Assembly (NCBI GenBank): GCA_024742285.1 | Contig: JANSYR010000018.1 | Location: 1-64,000, forward strand | DNA length: 64,000 nucleotides | Source: a bacterium | GTDB taxonomy: Bacteria; Myxococcota_A; UBA9160; UBA4427 | Reading direction: 5' to 3' | The notes under the pieces: generated by a model | Databases searched by the model: none | The model's input: only the letters and a program-made list of their open reading frames with translations | What the model was told of the DNA's origin: nothing | Position numbers and translations under genes: made by a program | Shown: piece by piece, positions 8,994-18,289 of the stretch | Layout: each line of letters opens with the position of its first letter | How positions within the stretch are numbered: the first letter of the stretch is position 1

Positions 8994-10385
8994 CTAGGCC
9001 GATTCCTCGCGCAAGTGATAGCTCTTCGGTCGCGTGACCGACTGGAAGCCCAGACTCGAGAGCGAGCAACCGAAGCCCGAGTCCTTGACGCCGGTCCAGG
9101 CGAGCGCCGGATCCAGGTAGTCGCAGCGGTTCGCGAACACGGTTCCTGCTTCGACGTCTTCGGAGAGGCTCGCGGCGCGTTCGAAGTCGCCGCTCCAGAT
9201 CGAAGCCGTCAGTCCGAACTCGGAATCGTTCATGAGGGCGATGCCTTCGGAATCGTTCGCGACCTTCATGATCCCGATCGCCGGACCGAAGGTCTCGTCC
9301 ACCATGAGCGACATCGTGTGGTCGACGCCGACGAGGACCTGGGGCGCCAGGTAGCAGGCGGACCGGTCCGGCACGTCGAAGTCCTCGTCGCCCACGAGCT
9401 GGGAGGCGCCGGCGTCGACGGCGGCTGCCACCTGATCGCGAACGAAGTCCGCGGACTTCGCGTCGACCATCGGCCCGATCGTCGTCTCCTCGTCCAGTGG
9501 ATCCCCGAGCCGGTAGCCCTTCGCGAGCCGCACGAACTCGTCGACGAAGTCGTCGTAGACGCGCTCGTGCACGTAGATCCGCTCGATTCCGCAGCAGCTC
9601 TGGCCTGCGTTGTAGAACGCGCCGTCGACCAGGTTCTCCGCCGCGAAGGCCACGTCCGCGTCCTCGAGGACGAGGGCCGGGTCCTTTCCGCCCAGCTCCA
9701 TGCCGGCCTGGATGAAGTTCTCGCTCGCGATGGCGCGGTAGATCTCGTGTCCGCCGCGGACGGAGCCGGTGAAGGAGACGTAGCCGAGGGCGCGGGAGCG
9801 AATCAGGTTCGCGGTCACGTCATGGCTCATGGGGACGGCCTGGACGAGTCCCTCCGGCGCCCCGGCGTCGGCGAAGGAACGGGCGAACTGCTCGGCGACG
9901 AGGGCCGTCTGGGACGCGTGCTTCACGAGGACGCTGTTGCCGGCGAGGACCGACGGCACGATCACGTTGACCGCGATGGCGAGGGGGTAGTTCCAGGCGG
10001 CGATGTCGAGGACGACGCCGACGGGCTCGTGGCGGATGAAGCGACGGAAGCCGGGCTTGTCCGGGAGGACCTGGTCGGCGAGGGACGCTTCGGCGATCTC
10101 GCAGAGATGGGCCGTCCGCTCCCACATCGTCTTCGCGAACTCGCCCATCGACTGGAGGATGGGCTTGCCCATCATGCGGGTGATCTGCTCTGCATACTCG
10201 TCGCCTCGGGCCTTGTAGGCGTGGAGCATGCCGCGGCAGAGCTCGGCGCGGTCGACGATCGGGGTTTCGCGGAACGCTCGCTGGGTCGCGGCGGCGAGGG
10301 AGAGGCGCTCTCCGACCGCCTCGTCGTCGAGGAGATCGAAGGAATAACAGGGCTGGCCGTCGATGGGACTGATGATCTCGGGCAT
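8994..10385 (-). CDS. Aldehyde dehydrogenase family protein
   Basis: The protein has 463 residues, slightly short for the ALDH superfamily. Seen are the catalytic cysteine in FYNAGQSCCGIERIYVHE, the general-base glutamate in GMELGGKDPALVLEDADV, the Rossmann SFTGSVRGG segment and the late ETFGPAIGIMKV motif. It would oxidise an aldehyde to the acid with NAD(P). Within the minus-strand cluster it follows the SRPBCC gene and precedes the glutamine-synthetase-like gene by 54 bases, consistent with one transcript. Its pattern is nearest to succinate-semialdehyde or gamma-glutamyl-aminobutyraldehyde type enzymes, but I cannot fix the substrate. Confidence 0.92.
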   Translation of the reverse strand: MPEIISPIDGQPCYSFDLLDDEAVGERLSLAAATQRAFRETPIVDRAELCRGMLHAYKARGDEYAEQITRMMGKPILQSMGEFAKTMWERTAHLCEIAEASLADQVLPDKPGFRRFIRHEPVGVVLDIAAWNYPLAIAVNVIVPSVLAGNSVLVKHASQTALVAEQFARSFADAGAPEGLVQAVPMSHDVTANLIRSRALGYVSFTGSVRGGHEIYRAIASENFIQAGMELGGKDPALVLEDADVAFAAENLVDGAFYNAGQSCCGIERIYVHERVYDDFVDEFVRLAKGYRLGDPLDEETTIGPMVDAKSADFVRDQVAAAVDAGASQLVGDEDFDVPDRSACYLAPQVLVGVDHTMSLMVDETFGPAIGIMKVANDSEGIALMNDSEFGLTASIWSGDFERAASLSEDVEAGTVFANRCDYLDPALAWTGVKDSGFGCSLSSLGFQSVTRPKSYHLREESA

Positions 10386-10403
10386 GACGCGTGCGGGGCC
10401 TCG

Positions 10404-10913
10404 CTAGAGGGCGTTCTTGCGGAGCTCGGGGAGCTTCGCGTGATCGACGGGGGTATCCGTCCGGTAGTTCTCCGCGAGACAGACCGCGCTGTCGAGGACG
10501 TTTCGCGCGAAGAGGCGCCGAAAGAAGAGTGCGTCGGCCAGTCGGCCGAGCGGCCCTCCCGGAAGCGTGTACGTCATCGAGCAGTGGATCTCGCACGCGC
10601 CGGGCACCCCGCCGTCGCGGAACGCGTATCGAAAGTGCGCTTCCTTGAATGGCGTCGCCGGCTTGTCGCCCTTGTGGAGGCGGATGGTCATGCCCACGCC
10701 CTCGTCCCACTGGACGACGGTCTCGTTCATGTCTCCGAACTGCGCATGGGAAACGATCCGGCTCGCCCCGACGCCCTGCTTCTGCTCGGTCGTGATGACC
10801 GTGTCCGTCAGCCCGGGGACGTAGTCCTTCGCCCGGGTGAGATCGAGGAAGCGTTCCCAGCACGCCTCGATCGGAAGCGGGATCGGCGCAGCTGCGTGGA
10901 CGGTCGTCGCCAT
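10404..10913 (-). CDS. SRPBCC family protein (CoxG/polyketide-cyclase-like)
   Basis: The protein has 169 residues. ATG 10913 was chosen because the sequence from MATTVHAAAPIPLPIEACWERFLD is a typical SRPBCC start (I-x-A-P-x-E-x-x-W-x-x-L), while the upstream in-frame codons look non-coding. The helix-grip pattern continues through VITTEQKQGVGASRIV and HFRYAFRDGG to a C-terminal helix. These proteins bind hydrophobic ligands or assist cyclisation and hydration steps; the ligand is unknown. It is the first gene of the minus-strand catabolic cluster and is divergent from the MDR enzyme at 11069, leaving a 155-base promoter region. Confidence 0.8.
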   Translation of the reverse strand: MATTVHAAAPIPLPIEACWERFLDLTRAKDYVPGLTDTVITTEQKQGVGASRIVSHAQFGDMNETVVQWDEGVGMTIRLHKGDKPATPFKEAHFRYAFRDGGVPGACEIHCSMTYTLPGGPLGRLADALFFRRLFARNVLDSAVCLAENYRTDTPVDHAKLPELRKNAL

Positions 10914-11068
10914 CGGGGCCCCTCTCGGTTGGGTCGCCGGCGACCGGGAGTCCGCCGGGCGGGCGGAGTATCGCGGGTCTCGCCATGGGCGCCAAACCTG
11001 ACGCGGGCTCGGACGCCGCACTCGAAGCGGGGCGCTAGCATGCGGGTCCCTTCGAGAGGAGAAGCGAC

Positions 11069-12049
11069 ATGCGATCGATCGTCTGCAAGGAATTCGGACC
11101 GCCGGAGAAGCTCGTGCTCGAAGAGGTGCCCGATCCCGTCGCCGGAGAGGGGCAGGTCGTGATCGAGTCCCGCGCCTCGTCGGTCACCTTCCCCGACGCG
11201 CTCATGATCGAGGACAAGTATCAGTTCAAGGCCCAACTCCCCTTCGTGCCCGGCGGCGAAGCGGCCGGCGTCGTGGCGGAGGTCGGTTCGGGGGTCGAGG
11301 GCTTCGAGGTCGGAGACCGGGTGATCGGCCAGAGCGGGCTGATCGGTGGCTTCCAGGAGAAGGTCGTCTGTGCGGCCGCCGCGACTCGCAAGCTCTCGAA
11401 GAACGTCGGCTTCGCCGAGTCGACGGGCCTCCTCTACGCCTACGGCACGGGCTACTACGGCCTCAAGTTCCGGGGGAACCTCCAGCCCGGCGAGACCCTG
11501 CTCGTGCTCGGTGCCGCCGGCAACGTCGGCCTCGCCGCCGTCGAGCTCGGCAAGCTGATGGGTGCGCGGGTGATCGCCGCCGCTTCGAGCCGCGAGAAGC
11601 TCTTGGTCTGTCTCGACCGCGGAGCCGACGAGACGATCGACTACTCGACCGAGGACCTGAAGACCCGCGCCAAGGAGCTGACCGGCGGCAAGGGCGTCGA
11701 CGTGATCTACGACTGCATCGGCGGCGACTACGCCGAGGCGGCGCTCCGCGCGATCGGTTGGGAGGGTCGCTTCCTCGTGATCGGCTTCACCGCGGGCATC
11801 CCGCAGCTGCCGCTCAACCTGACGCTCCTCAAGAGCTGCCAGGTGATCGGCGTCTTCTACGGCGCGATGATCTCGAAGCAGCCGGAGCTCCTCCAGGAGA
11901 TCACGACGGATCTCTACGCCTTCATGGAAGAAGGGAAGCTCAAGCCCTACGTGTCGGCGCGCTACCCGCTCGCCGAGGCGCCGCAGGCGCTTCGTGACCT
12001 GCTCGACCGGAAGGTGACGGGCAAGGTCGTGATCGAGGCGAATCGTTAG
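11069..12049 (+). CDS. NADPH:quinone oxidoreductase-like MDR enzyme (zinc-free)
   Basis: The protein has 326 residues. It opens with MRSIVCKEFGPPEKLVLEEV and shows the MDR core: SRASSVTFPDALMIEDKYQ, LPFVPGGEAAGVVAEVG, the nucleotide-binding VLGAAGNVGLAAVELGK and C-terminal VTGKVVIE. The zinc ligands of alcohol dehydrogenases are absent, placing it with the quinone oxidoreductase/crotonase-reductase-like branch. It should be a cytosolic NADPH-dependent reductase. A GAGAGGAG sequence lies upstream of the ATG. It ends before a hairpin at 12052-12075 that can terminate transcription from both sides. Confidence 0.9.
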   Translation: MRSIVCKEFGPPEKLVLEEVPDPVAGEGQVVIESRASSVTFPDALMIEDKYQFKAQLPFVPGGEAAGVVAEVGSGVEGFEVGDRVIGQSGLIGGFQEKVVCAAAATRKLSKNVGFAESTGLLYAYGTGYYGLKFRGNLQPGETLLVLGAAGNVGLAAVELGKLMGARVIAAASSREKLLVCLDRGADETIDYSTEDLKTRAKELTGGKGVDVIYDCIGGDYAEAALRAIGWEGRFLVIGFTAGIPQLPLNLTLLKSCQVIGVFYGAMISKQPELLQEITTDLYAFMEEGKLKPYVSARYPLAEAPQALRDLLDRKVTGKVVIEANR

Positions 12050-12051
12050 GC

Positions 12052-12075
12052 AGCAGTGGAGCGGCGTCCGCTGCT
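12052..12075. terminator. Hairpin between convergent genes
   Basis: AGCAGTGGA (12052-12060) pairs with TCCGCTGCT (12067-12075), one G-T pair, with a 6-base loop. It lies between the stops of the MDR gene and the minus-strand hydrolase. There is no long T-run, as is common at high GC. Confidence 0.45.
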
Positions 12076-12080
12076 CGGGC

Positions 12081-12863
12081 CTAGCGCAACACGGGCCCGA
12101 GCGTTTCCCAGACCCGGTCCGCGATCAGCGCGTGTCCCTCGGCGGTCGGGTGGATGCCGTCGGCCTGATTGAGCTTGCGCCTCGCGGCGACGTCTTCGAG
12201 CAGAAAGGGGACGAGCGGCGCGTCGTACTTCTCCGCCAGGGCGGGGTAGACCGAGTCGAACTTCTCGACGTAGTCGGCGCCGAGATTCGGCGCGGCCCGC
12301 ATGCCGGAGATCACGAACTTCACGCCCGGGTGGGCTTGCCGGGTCTCTTCGAGGATCGTCTCGAGGTTCCGGCGGAGCTGCTCGACGTCGAGGCCGCGGA
12401 GCATGTCGTTGGCGCCGAGCTCGAGAACGAGGACCGCGACGGGCATCCGCAAGAGCCAGGTGAGCCGCCGCAGACCGCCCGCACTCGTGTCGCCGGAGAC
12501 CCCCGCGTTGATGACGCGATAGCCGAGTCCTTCGCTCTGGAGCCGCTCCTCGATCAGCGCGGGATAGGCCTGGCTCTCCTCGAGGCCGTATCCGGCCGTC
12601 AGGCTGGTCCCGAGGAACACGATGACCGGGAGATCGTCCGTTCCGGCGGCGGGATCGGCGTCGCCGGCGCTCGCCTCGACCCGAGCGATCTCGTCGGCTG
12701 CGGAGGACGTCGCGGACGCCTCCTCGTCGCTGCCGCAGCCCGCCAGCAGGCCGACGAGCAGGGCGACGCCCGCGGTCAATGCGACCGGCGCCCGCAAGAG
12801 ATAAGGTAGGAGCCGCGTCGCCCGCGTCCCCCCGGTCCGAATCGGATTCCACGGCCTAGTCAT
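12081..12863 (-). CDS. tesA: SGNH/GDSL arylesterase, TesA-like lipoprotein
   Basis: The protein has 260 residues. A hydrophobic segment ends in the lipobox LLAGC (Cys near residue 43), followed by a Ser/Ala-rich linker, so it is probably lipid-anchored. The SGNH blocks are FLGTSLTAGYGL (nucleophile Ser in a GTSL variant of GDSL), INAGVSGDTS, GANDMLRG and DGIHPTAEGH with the catalytic Asp/His pair. These match TesA-type thioesterase/arylesterases. It is divergent from the ABC ATPase with only 5 bases between start codons, which repeats the tesA-ybbA-ybbP arrangement known in E. coli. The start may lie further downstream given the tight spacing. Confidence 0.88.
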   Translation of the reverse strand: MTRPWNPIRTGGTRATRLLPYLLRAPVALTAGVALLVGLLAGCGSDEEASATSSAADEIARVEASAGDADPAAGTDDLPVIVFLGTSLTAGYGLEESQAYPALIEERLQSEGLGYRVINAGVSGDTSAGGLRRLTWLLRMPVAVLVLELGANDMLRGLDVEQLRRNLETILEETRQAHPGVKFVISGMRAAPNLGADYVEKFDSVYPALAEKYDAPLVPFLLEDVAARRKLNQADGIHPTAEGHALIADRVWETLGPVLR

Positions 12864-12868
12864 CGCGC

Positions 12869-13678
<810 letters not shown>

Positions 13679-13695
13679 CCGGGGGAGGGCGCGCG

Positions 13696-16260
13696 ATGCA
13701 TACGCGCTTCGTCTTCTCGATGGTCCGTCGCGAGCTGCGCGCCGCCGCGCGCCGCTTCGGTTTCTATGGGAGCTGCATGGCGATCGGGATCGCCGTCGTC
13801 GTCTGCCTCCACTCGCTTCGCGAGGCGGTGAATGAAGCGGTCGACCTGCGCTCGAAGGAGCTGCTCGGCGCGGACCTGCGGGTCGAGAGTCGCGACGTCT
13901 TCGGTCCCGACGTGCTCGAGGCCCTCGAACCGATCGACGCGGCGGCGCTCCAGCCGGCGACGCGGGTCACGCGCCTCGGCTCGATGGCCCTCGCCCCGCG
14001 ATCCGATCGCAGCCGCCTCGTCGATCTCGTGGCGATCGACGGCGAGTACCCGATCTACGGCGCGGTCTTCACGAAGCCCGCCTACCGCTGGGACGCCTTC
14101 GGCGAGGCGCCGGGTCGGGTCTTCGTCGACTCGACCCTGCTGATCCAGCTCGACGTCGAGGTCGGCGACACGCTGCGACTCGGCGGCGAGGACTTCGAGA
14201 TCGTCGCCGCCGTCACGAAGGCGCCCGGGAGCGTCGGCCTCCAGTCGGAGATCGCGCCGCGCGTCTTCCTGACCGCCGCCGACCTCGAACGGACCGGACT
14301 CGTCGTCGAGGGCAGTCTCGTCGAGCACCTCCGCTACTGGAAGCTCCCGCCGGATCTCGTCGAGCCCTGGGTCGACGAGCACGAGCTCCTCTTCGAAGAC
14401 CAACGGGTTCGCGTGCAGACCGTTTCGGGCTACCAGGAGGACATGTCCGAGGCGTTCGGGAACCTCACGCGCTACCTGGGCCTCGTGGGCCTCGCCGCGC
14501 TCGTGCTCGGGTCGATCGGCGTCGCGGCGGGGGTGCGGGTCTTCGTGCGCGAGAAGCTCGACGGGGTCGCGATGCTGCGATCGATCGGCGCGAGCCCGAG
14601 CGACGTCGTGGCGGTCTACACGGGGCTCGCGATCTGTCTCGGCCTCGCCGCCGGCGTACTCGGGATCGTGCTCTGTCTGCCCCTCGTTGCGGCCCTGCCC
14701 GGCATGCTCGGCGGCCTGCTCCCGGTCGAGATCACGATTCGTGTCGGACCGACGGCGATCGCGACGGGGCTCGGACTCTCGGTCTGGGCGACGCTCCTGT
14801 GTGCGATGGGGCCGGTGCTCGACCTGGCGCGGGTGGCGCCGCTCCGAGCGATCCGGCGTGACTTCTCCGAGGCGGAAGGCGACGACGGCGACTCGGGGGT
14901 GCGCGCCCGCTGGGCCGCCGTCGGGATCGTCACGGCGAGCCTCCTGCTCGCGTCGATCTGGCAGGCAGGCAACCTGCGCGTCGGTCTCTGGTTCGCGCTC
15001 GGGCTCGTGGTGACGGTCGCGATGCTCGCGCTGGCCGCGCGCGGACTCGTGCGACTGCTGAGGGAGCATCCGCCGAGCGGGCTCGCCTACTGGGCCCGGC
15101 AGGGCGTCGCGAACCTCTTCCGGCCGCGCAACCACACGCTGCCCACGACGATCGCGATCGGGTTCGCGCTCTTCGTGGTCGCGACGGTCCACGCGGTCCA
15201 GCGCAACGTGCTCGACCAGATGGCCGTCGACAACAGCCCGGACCGGCCGAACTTCGTGCTCTTCGACGTCCAGCGCGACCAGGTCGCCGGGGTGAAGGCG
15301 CTGCTCGTCGAGCATGGCGCAGGGCTGACGGACCAGGCGCCGCTGATCGCCGCTCGGTTGGCGGGGATCCAGGGTATCCCGCGCGCGACGTTCCTGGCGG
15401 ACGAGGAACTCTCTCGAGAGCTTCGCTGGGGACTCAGTCGCGAGTACCGCCTGACCTACGCCGACGCGCTGCGCGACACGGAGGAGCTCGTCGACGGGGC
15501 GTGGTGGGCGCCGGAAGATGTGACGGCGACGGACGCGGTCCATCCCGTGTCCCTCGAGCGCGACCTCGCAAACTCCCTCGGCGTCGGGGTCGGCGACCGG
15601 CTCACCTGGCGGATCCAGGGCGTCGACGTCGAGACGACGGTCGCGAATCTCCGGCAGGTCGACTGGGGACGCATGGCGACGAACTTCTTCGTCGTCTTCC
15701 CGACGGCGGCCCTCGAGCAGGCGCCGCAGAGTACCGTCCTGCTCGCGCACCTCGCCGAGGAGGAGGCGCGGGCGACGATGCAGCGCGATCTCGTCGGACG
15801 CTTCCCGAACGTGTCGGCGCTCGACGCGACGCTGATCCTCCGCTCCCTCGACACGATGCTCGATCAGATCGGGATCGCCATCCGGATCCTCTCGCTCTTC
15901 ACCCTCGGCACCGGGATCGCGATCCTGATCGCCGCGTCGATGGCGGCGCGGAGCGAGCGAGCGAAGGAGGCGCTGCTCCTTCGGGTGCTCGGGGCCTCGC
16001 GTCCGCTCCTGCGCCGGATCGTGGCGACCGAAGCGATCGTGCTCGCCGCCCTCGCCGCGACGGTCGGCGCCGGGCTCGCGGCGATCGCGTCCTGGCTCGT
16101 CGTCGTCTTCGTCTTCGAGCTGCCCTTCGATCCGCCGCTCCTCGACGTTGCGGGGCTGGCCTTCGCGACCTTCTTCGTGACGGCGCTCTTCGGCGGACTC
16201 GGTGGCGCCTCGGGCATGCGCGAGTCACCGCAGGCGGCGCTTCGCCGGGAAGCGGCCTGA
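13696..16260 (+). CDS. ABC transporter permease, FtsX/MacB fold (YbbP-like)
   Basis: The protein has 854 residues, close to YbbP. An N-terminal helix at about 20-40 is followed by a large periplasmic domain, three helices around 265-375, further helices near 405-445, a second periplasmic domain, and a last FtsX block of three helices at about 725-845 (ILIAASMAARSERAKEALLLRVLGAS and then LAALAATVGAGLAAIASWL). The duplicated FtsX domain arrangement is that of the YbbP/Lpr-type permeases, which take part in export or extraction of hydrophobic substrates. It is translationally close to the ATPase gene and presumably its membrane partner. Confidence 0.9.
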   Translation: MHTRFVFSMVRRELRAAARRFGFYGSCMAIGIAVVVCLHSLREAVNEAVDLRSKELLGADLRVESRDVFGPDVLEALEPIDAAALQPATRVTRLGSMALAPRSDRSRLVDLVAIDGEYPIYGAVFTKPAYRWDAFGEAPGRVFVDSTLLIQLDVEVGDTLRLGGEDFEIVAAVTKAPGSVGLQSEIAPRVFLTAADLERTGLVVEGSLVEHLRYWKLPPDLVEPWVDEHELLFEDQRVRVQTVSGYQEDMSEAFGNLTRYLGLVGLAALVLGSIGVAAGVRVFVREKLDGVAMLRSIGASPSDVVAVYTGLAICLGLAAGVLGIVLCLPLVAALPGMLGGLLPVEITIRVGPTAIATGLGLSVWATLLCAMGPVLDLARVAPLRAIRRDFSEAEGDDGDSGVRARWAAVGIVTASLLLASIWQAGNLRVGLWFALGLVVTVAMLALAARGLVRLLREHPPSGLAYWARQGVANLFRPRNHTLPTTIAIGFALFVVATVHAVQRNVLDQMAVDNSPDRPNFVLFDVQRDQVAGVKALLVEHGAGLTDQAPLIAARLAGIQGIPRATFLADEELSRELRWGLSREYRLTYADALRDTEELVDGAWWAPEDVTATDAVHPVSLERDLANSLGVGVGDRLTWRIQGVDVETTVANLRQVDWGRMATNFFVVFPTAALEQAPQSTVLLAHLAEEEARATMQRDLVGRFPNVSALDATLILRSLDTMLDQIGIAIRILSLFTLGTGIAILIAASMAARSERAKEALLLRVLGASRPLLRRIVATEAIVLAALAATVGAGLAAIASWLVVVFVFELPFDPPLLDVAGLAFATFFVTALFGGLGGASGMRESPQAALRREAA

Positions 16261-16374
16261 TTCGTTCGCGGCGCGGGGGGACGAACCGCGCCCGAGCGTC
16301 GCTTACGTGGCGCCTCGGGGTCGGATAGAATCGATCGGGGCGCAGGGGGGCGGCGCCTCGACGCGGAGAGGTCG

Positions 16375-17103
16375 GTGGCGGGCAGACTCGCAGAGTGGGT
16401 TTCGGAGGCGACGAGGCGGAGGGTCTTCCGGACCGTCGGCGTGTACATCGTCGCGGTCTGGGGTGTCTCCACCGGGAGTGCCGAGCTCGCGGACCTCTTC
16501 GGCGTGCCGCCGGAGTGGCTCCGGGCCGGGATCTACGCCGCCGTCGCCGCGATCCCGATCGTCGCGTTCCTCGCGTGGCGCTTCGACATCGGCCGCGAGG
16601 GGATCGTCCGCGATCCCCAGGACGTGATCGCCGACCAGCAGCGCGAGGCCGAGCTGGCCGCGATGCCGACGATGATCGGCGGGGACGGCGGGGGCGGGGC
16701 CCTCGTGATCCGCTGGAAGAGTGCGGACGGCGAGCACTCGGCGCTCTTCACCGACGAGCTCTTCCTGGGGCGCGGCACCGAATGCCGCGTGCGCTTCTAC
16801 GACCCGCTCGTTTCGCGCAAGCACGCCCGCATCTTCCAGGCAGAGGGGGCCTGGCTGATCGAAGACCTCGGCAGTCGGAACGGAACCCGGCTCGACGGCG
16901 CCGAGATCACGCGGGCGCCCCTCGGTGTCGACAGCGAGATCCGGCTGAACGACGATGGGCCCTTCCTTCGCGTCCAGCTCGTGGCGGCGGGGGCCGAGAC
17001 GCGCGAGGCGCTCGCCTCGTTCCCGCCCGGCCAGCCGACGGCGCACGTCCGGCGGAGCGGAACCGACAGCGCGACCACCGGCGGATCGACCGGCCGACGC
17101 TAG
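16375..17103 (+). CDS. FHA-domain protein with N-terminal membrane segments
   Basis: The protein has 242 residues from GTG 16375 (AGGTCG just upstream; the start is not certain). Residues about 15-70 hold two hydrophobic stretches (TVGVYIVAVWGVSTGSAEL and AAVAAIPIVAFLAW), a pattern resembling the pre-domain of adenylate-cyclase-like membrane proteins. Residues about 115-205 form a forkhead-associated domain with the phosphopeptide-binding residues FLGRGTECRVRF, LVSRKHARIF and LEDLGSRNGTRLDG-like IEDLGSRNGTRLDG. FHA domains read phosphothreonine, so a Ser/Thr kinase is expected somewhere in the genome. No kinase is in the window. The gene sits between the ABC permease and a KAS III-like gene. 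Confidence 0.8.
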   Translation: MAGRLAEWVSEATRRRVFRTVGVYIVAVWGVSTGSAELADLFGVPPEWLRAGIYAAVAAIPIVAFLAWRFDIGREGIVRDPQDVIADQQREAELAAMPTMIGGDGGGGALVIRWKSADGEHSALFTDELFLGRGTECRVRFYDPLVSRKHARIFQAEGAWLIEDLGSRNGTRLDGAEITRAPLGVDSEIRLNDDGPFLRVQLVAAGAETREALASFPPGQPTAHVRRSGTDSATTGGSTGRR

Positions 17104-17137
17104 ACCCCGCTCGACCCTGACTCGCCAGGAGAAAACG

Positions 17138-18262
17138 ATGAACGAAGTCCTGATCACCGGGACCGGACTCTGGACGCCGGAGCACGGCATCACGAACGAG
17201 GAGCTCGTCGAGAGCCTGACTCGGGCCGTCCAGAAGTGGAACGCCGAGCACGCCGCGGAGATCGAAGCCGGCGAGCTCGAGGAGCGCGACCTCCCGAGCG
17301 AAAAGTTCATCGTGCGCGCCTCCGGCGTCGGCCACCGCTACGTGATCGAGAAGGAGGGCCTCCTCGACCCCGACCGCCTGCGCCCCCACCTGCCGACGCG
17401 AGGCGAGGACGAGCTGTCCATCCAGGCCGAGCTCTGCGTCACCGCCGCGAAGGAAGCCCTCGCCCAGGCGGGCGTCTCCGGAAGCGATCTCGACGCCGTC
17501 GTCGTCGGGGCGTCGAACATCCAGCGCGCCTATCCCGCGGTCGCGATCGAGGTCCAGGAAGCCCTCGGCGCCGGGGGCTTCGCCTACGACATGAACGTGG
17601 CCTGCTCGAGCGCGACCTTCGCCCTCCAGAACGCGATCGACGCGATCAAGACCGGCAGTGCGAAGCGCGCCCTCGTCCTCTGCCCGGAGCTCACGAGCTG
17701 CCACAACAATTTCGAGCTCCGGGAATTCCACTTCATCTTCGGCGACGCCTGCACGGCGATCGTGCTCGAGTCTGCCGACGTCGCGGGAGGCGGCGAGTCC
17801 TGGAGCGTGCTCGGCACGCGGCTCGCGACGAAGTTCTCGAACAACATCCGCAACGACTTCGGCTTCATGAACGTCGCCGAGGACACGCCCCGGGACCGGC
17901 ACGAGCTCATGTTCCGGCAGAACGGGCGACAGGTATTCAACGACGTCTGCCCGATGGTGGCGGAGCACATCGCGAGCCACACGGCCGATCTCGGCATCGA
18001 GCTGAAGGATCTGAAACGCTTCTGGCTCCACCAGGCGAACCTCGGCATGAACAAGACGATCGCCAAGACGCTGCTCGGACGGGATCCGTCGCCCGAGGAG
18101 TCGCCGGTCATCCTCGACGAGTATGCGAACACGAGCTCCGCCGGCTCCGTGATCGCCTTCCACAAGCATCGCGGAGGGCTCGACGTCGGCGACCACGCGG
18201 TCCTCTGCTCGTTCGGTGCGGGCTACTCGGTCGGCAGCGTCCTGCTGCGTCGTCAGCGCTGA
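17138..18262 (+). CDS. 3-oxoacyl-ACP synthase III-like enzyme
   Basis: The protein has 374 residues, longer than housekeeping FabH (about 320). ATG 17138 follows CAGGAG. Thiolase-fold catalytic residues are all visible: Cys in NVACSSATFAL, His in WLHQANLGMNK and Asn in EYANTSSAGS. The N-terminal insertion (EIEAGELEERDLPSEKFIVRASGV) and RYVIEKEGLLDPDR recall the Pseudomonas PA3286-type KAS III that condenses medium-chain acyl-CoA with malonyl-ACP. That specificity is inference. The canonical FabH is encoded separately at 26614-27564, so this paralogue probably serves shunting of acyl-CoA or a special lipid. Confidence 0.85.
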   Translation: MNEVLITGTGLWTPEHGITNEELVESLTRAVQKWNAEHAAEIEAGELEERDLPSEKFIVRASGVGHRYVIEKEGLLDPDRLRPHLPTRGEDELSIQAELCVTAAKEALAQAGVSGSDLDAVVVGASNIQRAYPAVAIEVQEALGAGGFAYDMNVACSSATFALQNAIDAIKTGSAKRALVLCPELTSCHNNFELREFHFIFGDACTAIVLESADVAGGGESWSVLGTRLATKFSNNIRNDFGFMNVAEDTPRDRHELMFRQNGRQVFNDVCPMVAEHIASHTADLGIELKDLKRFWLHQANLGMNKTIAKTLLGRDPSPEESPVILDEYANTSSAGSVIAFHKHRGGLDVGDHAVLCSFGAGYSVGSVLLRRQR

Positions 18263-18289
18263 ATCGCTCGCCGCGGATCGCGCCGTCGA

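Noticed and set aside
7533-11162. Plus-strand open frame of 1209 codons opposite the catabolic cluster
   Set aside because: Composition of a mirror frame (Val/Arg/Glu-rich), opposite three recognisable enzymes.
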